DNA of 53,135 bases from RGIG5299 sp045588575 (lineage in GTDB: Bacteria; Bacillota; Clostridia; Oscillospirales; RGIG5299): positions 1 through 53,135 of the forward strand of contig JAZNEJ010000004.1 of NCBI GenBank assembly GCA_045588575.1, written 5' to 3'. The position numbers and the translations under genes were made by a program. Shown piece by piece: positions 47,197 through 53,135 of this stretch; position 1 is the first letter of the stretch; each line of letters starts with the position of its first letter. Under the pieces are notes generated by a model. That model made no database searches. It saw only the letters and a program-made list of their open reading frames with translations, and had not been told where the DNA came from.

Positions 47197-49905
47197 TCAG
47201 TTATACATTTTCAACTTGTACTTGCTAGCTATAATTGACGCATCTTGCTTGTTATACATCGGATGCATTTCATCTAATATATATCGTTGTGCTCTTTCTG
47301 TCCAATATATTTTCAATTTACTCTTAGCTCTTGTAATCGCAGTATAAAATATATTGTGAGAAATAAGTTCTTCAACCTCGTCGGTGATTACTATTTTTAC
47401 AGATTCATATTCTAAACCTTGGGCTTTATGAATAGATACTGCATATGCTATCTGGAATGGAACAATTGACAGTGTATCGCGATCGTCATCATCACTATTT
47501 TTGAATCTTCTTACCGAAAAGCTGACAACTGATTTGCCCTTGTTCCTTGGTTTTTCCAATACAAACGCTGCATCTTCCACATCCAACTCGTTAAAAGCTC
47601 TGTCAACTTCAATATGGAATCTTACGGATGTTTCGCCATCTTCAATGTCAACAATAGTTCCTTTTAGATTGTTATATAACAAATCTCCAAATCGATCATT
47701 CTCCTTAAAGACAATTCTATCATTGACCTTATATTTATCGATTCCTAGAACCACAAATTTAGATTCATTGCTCTCTTGCAAAAACTTATTGATATTATTA
47801 ATACCATACAGCCCATCATAGTTTAAGCAAAGAACAATTTCGTCATCTTCTTCTTTAGAAAAAATCGAATCATCCATAGTGATAGAGTATCTATTGCTAT
47901 CCAGCAAGTCAGCTATCCTTCCATCCAACTTTCGCACAGACTCCCACAAAGCTTTTAATATTTCGTCTGTGCTACGATGTACATAGGTTAATTCGCAGAT
48001 AGCATTTGGCGACACATACGATTTTGCAATGGAGAACCAATTCCCAAAGCGGATAGACTCAATCTGATAAATATCACCCACCAATACAAGTAACTTAAAT
48101 TTGCTTTGTTCTAGAACATTTATCATGTCCTCATTACTCACGGTACTGCACTCGTCTATAAACAAGAGTTCGCATTCGCCACTGCCATTTTTCAAATAGT
48201 TTTTCACTGTAGAAAAAACATTATATTCGGTGGATTTGACATATCGTTTTAAATTTTCTTTAGCAGCATGTGTATTTGCTAAATAGACTTTCTTTCGATC
48301 TTGGAAAAAATTTGATATGTGTTTTACCATGGTTGATTTGCCAGTTCCGGCAGAACCATAAATCAAGGCAACTTTTGATGATTTGAATAACGTGCTTAAT
48401 GCATTTTTCTTTTCATCCGAATCTATTACATATGCCGTATCTTTTAGCCATTGTTCAAATGAATCTTCATATCCGACTAACCCTTCGCCAGAAAGATCAA
48501 TCAGTCTCTGGATGATCCTAATCGTATTGTTCTCATAACCGCTTATAAACACAAAACCATTTTCCAATTTCAAACTGCTGGTAGCTCTGTGCTTATAATA
48601 CAACAGTGAATTATATTTACTAATAAGTTTTTCAAGATCTTCAAATTTTTTCAAATCACGCACTGATGTATAAAGCTTGGCATGAATTTCGGTGTTGTTT
48701 TTTATGCGTCTTGCCAACAATTCGTGTTCTCTTCCAACACAACTAATACACGCAAACAAATCGCCTAAATCTGTAAAATGCTTTGATAATTCAAACGCGA
48801 ACGGCATCGTATCAAAACCTATACATTCATATTTTAAATGCAGATTAGACAATCTTTCATTTTGCTCACGATAATATTGGTCTTTAATAACCTTATTTCT
48901 TAAACGATGAAGCAAATAAATCAAAACATTATATCCAGGTTTTCCACGATATTCTCGGCATTTACCTAAACCGTTAAATATATGTGTAGCTTTAAGTCCT
49001 GAGCAAACCTTATCTTTTATTTTCGCAAAATCCTCGTCATCAAAGTCAACTAACTCCGTCAAACTCAATTTTGTGATTGTCAGATAGTTCATCAAAGCCC
49101 TATATTCTTTATCGCTTGTTGATGTATTTGTTATATGTCCAAAAATACGAAAGAAATTATCGAATTCACAAGGTCTGACAGACACCTTAAATCCTGTAAC
49201 AATTCGAATTGACATTCTTCTTTCTAAAATTGAAATGCTCGATTCAACAATTCTAGGATGTAACGCATAAAATGTCGGGATATTAATCTTTGTAAAAACT
49301 ATCACATTATCAAACTTTGAAGATTTATCATCCGCTTGAGATAGCGTAATTTCATAAAACTTTTCTCCATTAGCCCTAAAAGTTTTTTTCTTGTGAACGT
49401 AATACCTATCGGTAGGACTTTCTGTAATCTCGACTAGCCTTCTCTTATTAATTTCTACAGCTATTTTTTCATAATACTCTTTTAAAGTTTCATCTTGTTC
49501 TAACGGAAACTTATCTATGTTATGCAAAAGCTCTATCCCGAACACGTTCTGTACATAATCTTTGCAGTCCTGCAAGTAATCCCAATATCTATGCATTAAT
49601 CTCATAGCGGCCTCGGGATCGACAGTAGAATGAGCCGCCGAAACTTGCAAACATTGATGAAAACGCTTAAGAAACACCAAGTCTTCTCTAGACTTTATCA
49701 ACTTTATTGCTTTTTCAGTGCCCTTTTGATTATTCGCAATATCTTGTTCTCTACTACATATTAGTCTAGCAATTCCCTCTACAAAATGCCTTAGCTGTGC
49801 CACAATGTTCTGAACAAGCAAATCATCGCCTAAAACATCTTTCTTGTCTATGTTATCGCAAATCACTTTGTCAGTTCTCAAAAGACTTTCCACAAAAACA
49901 TCCAT
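47197..49905 (-). CDS. Large SF1 (RecD/Pif1-like) helicase with novel N-terminus
   Basis: A 902-residue protein. The C-terminal half is a superfamily 1 helicase: Walker A YGSAGTGKST (about 516-525), motif Ia NTHAAKENLK, Walker B LLFIDECST (about 580-588), VGDIYQIES, and the late motifs VSIHKAQGLEYESV and YTAITRAKSKLK (RecD/UvrD_C_2 type). The N-terminal 480 residues are predicted alpha/beta and match no domain that I recognise. It could be a defence or repair helicase in the island. ATG at 49905 is chosen; a TTG three codons upstream (49914) is closer to an AAAGGAG site and remains possible. AT-rich codon use differs from the core genes. Confidence 0.75.
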   Translation of the reverse strand: MDVFVESLLRTDKVICDNIDKKDVLGDDLLVQNIVAQLRHFVEGIARLICSREQDIANNQKGTEKAIKLIKSREDLVFLKRFHQCLQVSAAHSTVDPEAAMRLMHRYWDYLQDCKDYVQNVFGIELLHNIDKFPLEQDETLKEYYEKIAVEINKRRLVEITESPTDRYYVHKKKTFRANGEKFYEITLSQADDKSSKFDNVIVFTKINIPTFYALHPRIVESSISILERRMSIRIVTGFKVSVRPCEFDNFFRIFGHITNTSTSDKEYRALMNYLTITKLSLTELVDFDDEDFAKIKDKVCSGLKATHIFNGLGKCREYRGKPGYNVLIYLLHRLRNKVIKDQYYREQNERLSNLHLKYECIGFDTMPFAFELSKHFTDLGDLFACISCVGREHELLARRIKNNTEIHAKLYTSVRDLKKFEDLEKLISKYNSLLYYKHRATSSLKLENGFVFISGYENNTIRIIQRLIDLSGEGLVGYEDSFEQWLKDTAYVIDSDEKKNALSTLFKSSKVALIYGSAGTGKSTMVKHISNFFQDRKKVYLANTHAAKENLKRYVKSTEYNVFSTVKNYLKNGSGECELLFIDECSTVSNEDMINVLEQSKFKLLVLVGDIYQIESIRFGNWFSIAKSYVSPNAICELTYVHRSTDEILKALWESVRKLDGRIADLLDSNRYSITMDDSIFSKEEDDEIVLCLNYDGLYGINNINKFLQESNESKFVVLGIDKYKVNDRIVFKENDRFGDLLYNNLKGTIVDIEDGETSVRFHIEVDRAFNELDVEDAAFVLEKPRNKGKSVVSFSVRRFKNSDDDDRDTLSIVPFQIAYAVSIHKAQGLEYESVKIVITDEVEELISHNIFYTAITRAKSKLKIYWTERAQRYILDEMHPMYNKQDASIIASKYKLKMYN

Positions 49906-49946
49906 TTTTTCCAAGCAACTCCTTTATTGTGAAATAAGAATTCGAT

Positions 49947-50372
49947 TTATACTAGCATCCCAATACAATGATCTACTTCGTGTTGGATAATCTGCGCCGT
50001 CCAGCCGGTGTAGGTCTTGATGCGGGTTTGCATTTCCAAAGTCTGATACTTGACTTTGATGGTTTTATAGCGCTTACAAGGACGCGGACCGCCGAGAAGC
50101 GACAGACAGCCTTCCTCGGTTTCGTACACACCGTCCTTCTTGATGATCTCGGGGTTGAGCATCATCGTATACGTAGGAGTTCGTCCGCTCTCGTCAAGAA
50201 AGGCGATGATGCGCTTACGCACACCGATCATATTCGCCGCCATGCCGACACAGCTTTCTCTATGCGCCATCAGCGTGTCAAGCAAGTCTTGTGCGACCTG
50301 TAAATCTTCTTTTGTTGCGACCTCAGACTTCCCCGCAAGGAAGATCGGATCGTGCATAAGTTCTTTGATCAT
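49947..50372 (-). CDS. def: Peptide deformylase (accessory copy)
   Basis: A 141-residue metalloenzyme that removes the formyl group from new proteins. All three motifs are present: GMAANMIG (form of GxGxAAxQ with Asn for Gln), EGCLS with the Cys ligand, and QHEVDH with the two His ligands and catalytic Glu. The length fits a compact type common in Clostridia. It overlaps the TipAS-domain gene by ATGA, suggesting translational coupling. It is probably additional to a housekeeping def elsewhere and could protect against deformylase inhibitors or toxins (inference). Confidence 0.88.
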   Translation of the reverse strand: MIKELMHDPIFLAGKSEVATKEDLQVAQDLLDTLMAHRESCVGMAANMIGVRKRIIAFLDESGRTPTYTMMLNPEIIKKDGVYETEEGCLSLLGGPRPCKRYKTIKVKYQTLEMQTRIKTYTGWTAQIIQHEVDHCIGMLV

Positions 50373-50932
50373 TTTTCGACCTCACGCAGTTTGTGTTCGC
50401 ATGTTTCGCATGCCTTTAGCGCCATTGATTTGTCAATTTCGATATCTGGCAGGGCAGAGGGCAATATGCAGCCATTTGATATCATCTGTATGTCATAACA
50501 AAGGCCTTCATCGATGGTTCGGCCTAAATAGGAACAGGATAGCATATTCTCCGAATCCGCTTTGGCTAACGCTTTTTCTATGGCTTCCGAGGCAAACTCA
50601 GCAGTTCCGTCGCCGCACTTGTTGATGTTCTTCTCAAATCGCTCATCGGCAACATACATCTTGCCAAGACCTGCGAGGATCTCGTCGGTGCAGGTGTAGT
50701 AGTTCTCCGTGATGTGTGCCTGAAGCTTGGTGACAAGAGCCTGTGCTTCGGCAGAATCGGCAGTTGCACCGCGGTTTTTGAGCGCAGCAAACTCTGCAAA
50801 GACCGCCATTAAGCCATCGTTTGCCTCCGCCCATTTTTCTTTTGTGTAGTTCTTTGTTTTCTGCTCGTGCTCGCGGTATGCATCGGTGTTGCCCCAGCGC
50901 TCACGAGCTTCGGTTTCATGGTTTTTGTTCAT
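50369..50932 (-). CDS. TipAS-domain protein with Cys-containing C-terminal extension
   Basis: A 187-residue protein lacking the MerR helix-turn-helix of TipA regulators. Residues 1-125 (RWGNTDAYREHEQKTKNYTK, HITENYYTCTDEILAGLGKM, YVADERFEKNINKCGDGTA) form the TipAS antibiotic-recognition domain, which in TipA binds thiopeptides. The last 60 residues (SCSYLGRTIDEGLCYDIQMI, CETCEHKL) are a different Cys-rich module. Coupled to def through an ATGA overlap. It may sequester a peptide antibiotic; that is inference from the family. An in-frame ATG at 50932 with a usable upstream site is the start. Confidence 0.8.
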   Translation of the reverse strand: MNKNHETEARERWGNTDAYREHEQKTKNYTKEKWAEANDGLMAVFAEFAALKNRGATADSAEAQALVTKLQAHITENYYTCTDEILAGLGKMYVADERFEKNINKCGDGTAEFASEAIEKALAKADSENMLSCSYLGRTIDEGLCYDIQMISNGCILPSALPDIEIDKSMALKACETCEHKLREVEK

Positions 50933-50945
50933 ATTTCTTGTATAA

Positions 50946-52241
50946 TTAACCTTTAGTGGTCACTTTTTTCTTTTTTTGAAATTCTTCAATAATCTTAAGC
51001 ACTTCTTCCTCGGTCAATTTACCTCGTGTAACTTTCTTTTCGTATTCATGTCCGTATACACTAGCATACTTTTCTTTAAACAACTCAGTCTTAACAAAAG
51101 AAGTGCATAACGGCCAATCTTGATATCCACACTCCCAATTTAACAAGTTGACTTTATCCATATACTCAAGAGCCACCTCGTAGTTTTCTAAAAGAATATT
51201 TCTTGCTAAAATAATATCTTGCGAAGCTTTAGTCCAATTGACTTCATCTAAGAAATGCACCATTTCATCTCGCTTATTCATTTTCTTCAAACAAAGAGCC
51301 TTATTTATAGAGAAAAGATGATAATCTTTGATGTATTGTTCACGACTTAACATAATATCGTAAATATCATAACAAACTTTGGAGTACCCCGACGAAATAA
51401 GATCGACACAAATACCATTAATCGTTGTGGTATACTCATCATTTAATTTTGAGTTTTTACCAACATAATGCTCACAAATTTCCAAATATATTTGCAAAGC
51501 AATAACTAAATTGGTTTCAATAATCCACAGCACATTGTCAGAATTTAATGATATATATCCATTTTTGTTAAAGAAATTATACTTGGTATAATCAATCTTA
51601 TATTTTTTCATGTCAGTTTTGAATTTCAAACTTATTTTAGAATCATGATGAACAATAATATTTCGCAGTTCGGTTACAAACACAAAATCTTTATATCTGG
51701 TAATCTTCTTTATAGAATCCAAATTGAATTTTTTTGACATAGTTTCAAACAATTCATCATGAGATCCAAAAAACAAACTTTCCAAGTATGTAGATAAGCA
51801 GTACTCCCTAACGTCTTGGATTCTTTTCAACCCTTGAATATCTTTATATTGAAACTGCTTTATATCTATAGAATTTGCAAGATTCTTATCATAATCTAAA
51901 AGCGTATGTAAAACTTCAAATATAAAGTAATCAATCGTGCTAATTGTTGATACAATAACGTTACCCGGTATCATCTTATTTAGAAAAGCACTTTCATCGC
52001 AATTTTCATGTGCATGGCGCAAATTCATAGTTGCTATGTAAGTATCGACAGTTATTTCTTTATCAGCTTGCGAGTCTAATTCTTCCAATATCTCATCCGC
52101 TCTTAGTGTGTATGCCATTTGATTCTTCAATTCTCTTATTTGCGTTTTAACAAAATGGTTTTTTGTAGCACCTAAAGAACGGACAAGCTTTTTTAAATGC
52201 TTACCTGTAATTTCAACTATCTTTTTCTTATTCACATCCAT
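50946..52241 (-). CDS. HEPN-like protein, function unknown
   Basis: A 431-residue largely helical protein. RNIIVH at residues 193-198 fits the R-x4-H motif of HEPN nucleases, and VIVSTISTIDYFIFEVLHTL (about 95-114) resembles a HEPN first helix. The C-terminal half (about 270-430) looks like helical repeats and may bind a partner. HEPN proteins are often RNA-cleaving toxins or antiviral effectors, but I cannot assign this one to a named family. It overlaps the end of the Nudix gene by 14 bp and is followed by the TipAS gene, so it lies in a common transcript. AT-rich codons set it apart from core genes. Confidence 0.66.
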   Translation of the reverse strand: MDVNKKKIVEITGKHLKKLVRSLGATKNHFVKTQIRELKNQMAYTLRADEILEELDSQADKEITVDTYIATMNLRHAHENCDESAFLNKMIPGNVIVSTISTIDYFIFEVLHTLLDYDKNLANSIDIKQFQYKDIQGLKRIQDVREYCLSTYLESLFFGSHDELFETMSKKFNLDSIKKITRYKDFVFVTELRNIIVHHDSKISLKFKTDMKKYKIDYTKYNFFNKNGYISLNSDNVLWIIETNLVIALQIYLEICEHYVGKNSKLNDEYTTTINGICVDLISSGYSKVCYDIYDIMLSREQYIKDYHLFSINKALCLKKMNKRDEMVHFLDEVNWTKASQDIILARNILLENYEVALEYMDKVNLLNWECGYQDWPLCTSFVKTELFKEKYASVYGHEYEKKVTRGKLTEEEVLKIIEEFQKKKKVTTKG

Positions 52242-52628
52242 AACTACTTGTCCTTTCCTGTAAAGCTAATAAAATTTCTTTATCCGCCGGGCAGAATTCA
52301 TAGTTTTGAATCTCACTCGGCGTGATCCACTTGATATCGTTATGCTCTAATCTCTGCGGTTCACCCTCGGCAATTGTAGCGTTGAACAGCGTCAGATGCA
52401 CCGTCAGGTCGGGATATTCATGGATGACATCCATAAACGCATTACCAACCGACAGCGTCACAGCAAGCTCTTCCTGACACTCACGGATGAGCGCCTGTTC
52501 CTTCGTCTCGCTCGGTCAACCTTACCGCCGACAAACTCCCAAAGGAGTCCTCTCGCCTTGTGCGCCGGGCGCTGGCAAATCATGAATTTATCACCATTCC
52601 AAATTAGGGCGGCTACTACTTCTACCAT
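52228..52628 (-). pseudogene. Nudix hydrolase gene with a frameshift in the Nudix box
   Basis: ATG at 52628 opens a MutT-like protein (VAALIWNGDKFMICQRPAHK, LLWEFVGGKV) that breaks near 52515. The other frame continues ALIRECQEELAV and runs to 52228. Adding one base between GTTGA and CCGAGCG gives an intact Nudix box G-x5-E-x7-REUxEE. This is a 1-bp deletion or a sequencing error at the active site. Intact, it would hydrolyse (deoxy)nucleoside diphosphate derivatives. It lies between the DUF2075 and HEPN genes, overlapping the latter by 14 bp. Confidence 0.78.
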
Positions 52629-52630
52629 AA

Positions 52631-53135
52631 TTAAATCTCTATAATTCCTATACTTTTTAGATATTCGTACGTCTCATCATAAAACTTCGGATCACGCGTG
52701 ATGTCATCATTACTTCCTTTAGGCACATAAATGATGAATCCTTGGCGCGAGCGAGTCAACAACACGCGATACGAATTTTTCAAATAGTCCTTATCAATCT
52801 GATTATTTATCTTATTCCATGCTGTTCCCTTAAAATCATTATAAGTAAATTCACCGCAATGGAATCTATAATCACCTTCCCACGCAACAACAGCATAGTC
52901 GATTTCGAGACCTTGAATTTTGAATTCAGAAACGGCAACCTCCATAAAATAAGAGGAATTCACATCATCCTTGCCATTAAGAAACCACTTCTCCACCTCG
53001 ATGTCCTTGGGGACAATAACGCCGTCTGCTCTCAATCTCTTAGCACTGGAACTCGCAACAATACCATATCTCTCAGTTCCAAGGCTAACCTTCTTAACCC
53101 ACTGCTTGGCCTTAGTCAAATCACGAGTTAAGAGG
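52631..53135 (-). CDS. DUF2075 (Schlafen-related helicase) protein, C-terminal part
   Basis: Partial: only the last 168 or so residues are in the window, and the 5' end lies beyond 53135. Motifs ASSSAKRLRADG, SSYFMEVAVSEFKIQGLEID and YRVLLTRSRQGFIIYVPKGS match the end of DUF2075 DNA/RNA helicases. The frame is open to the window edge with no plausible start, so it is the tail of a longer gene. DUF2075 proteins are ATPases frequently found in defence or mobile regions. It ends three bases before the Nudix start. Confidence 0.82.
   Translation of the reverse strand, partial: LLTRDLTKAKQWVKKVSLGTERYGIVASSSAKRLRADGVIVPKDIEVEKWFLNGKDDVNSSYFMEVAVSEFKIQGLEIDYAVVAWEGDYRFHCGEFTYNDFKGTAWNKINNQIDKDYLKNSYRVLLTRSRQGFIIYVPKGSNDDITRDPKFYDETYEYLKSIGIIEI

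Overview
The window looks like chromosome from an uncultured, low-to-mid GC Clostridia bacterium, probably a gut lineage near Oscillospiraceae (lineage is inference). Supporting signs: a SpoIVB sporulation protease, CdaA/CdaR, a small SRP RNA directly in front of dnaX, Mini-ribonuclease III, an L10 leader, and many near-consensus sigma-A promoters (TTGACA, 17 bp, TATAAT). No rRNA, CRISPR array or complete integrase/transposase gene was found.

Layout. (1) 1-3.4 kb: an array of short, unrelated ORFs. Four are preceded by a nearly identical 80-115 bp block (terminator hairpin, perfect promoter, ribosome binding site), so the array looks cassette-like. One member is a pseudogene with two in-frame stops and the last is a DUF5412 protein. 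(2) 3.4-6.1 kb: a CsoR-type copper repressor whose operator sits between its own -35 and -10, a 49-residue Cys-rich protein, an SGNH hydrolase and a GH1 glycosidase. (3) 6.1-16.7 kb: c-di-AMP synthase with its YbbR regulator, an acyl-CoA ligase coupled to a CoA-acyltransferase-like protein, an M23 peptidase, a D,D-carboxypeptidase with Ser/Glu-rich inserts, a second acyl-CoA ligase and an ECF S component. (4) 16.8-29.3 kb: two tandem AEC transporters, two tandem Gfo/Idh/MocA oxidoreductases, tRNA-Leu with duplicated 3' sequence, rpsT, a ROK kinase, a beta-helix protein and a large GH106-like protein; this suggests growth on plant or host glycans. (5) 29.5-35.6 kb: spoIVB, three tandem secreted paralogues and an AbrB/ABC-2 exporter operon. 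(6) 35.6-44.5 kb: conserved core: rplJ-rplL, pgi, P-loop protein-nrdR-PHP phosphoesterase-phosphopantetheinyl transferase, SRP RNA, dnaX-ebfC-recR-mrnC-yebC. (7) 44.5-53.1 kb: a tRNA-Pro locus with two broken tRNA-Pro 5' fragments, followed by an accessory island.

The island carries a nucleoside-deoxyribosyltransferase/TIR-like protein, small mobile-element ORFs, a 902-residue SF1 helicase with an uncharacterised N-terminal half, a peptide deformylase coupled to a TipAS-domain protein, a HEPN-like protein, a frameshifted Nudix gene and the end of a DUF2075 helicase. This is a plausible defence or stress island, but no known named system is completely recognisable. The two places most worth a second look are the left cassette array and this right-hand island.
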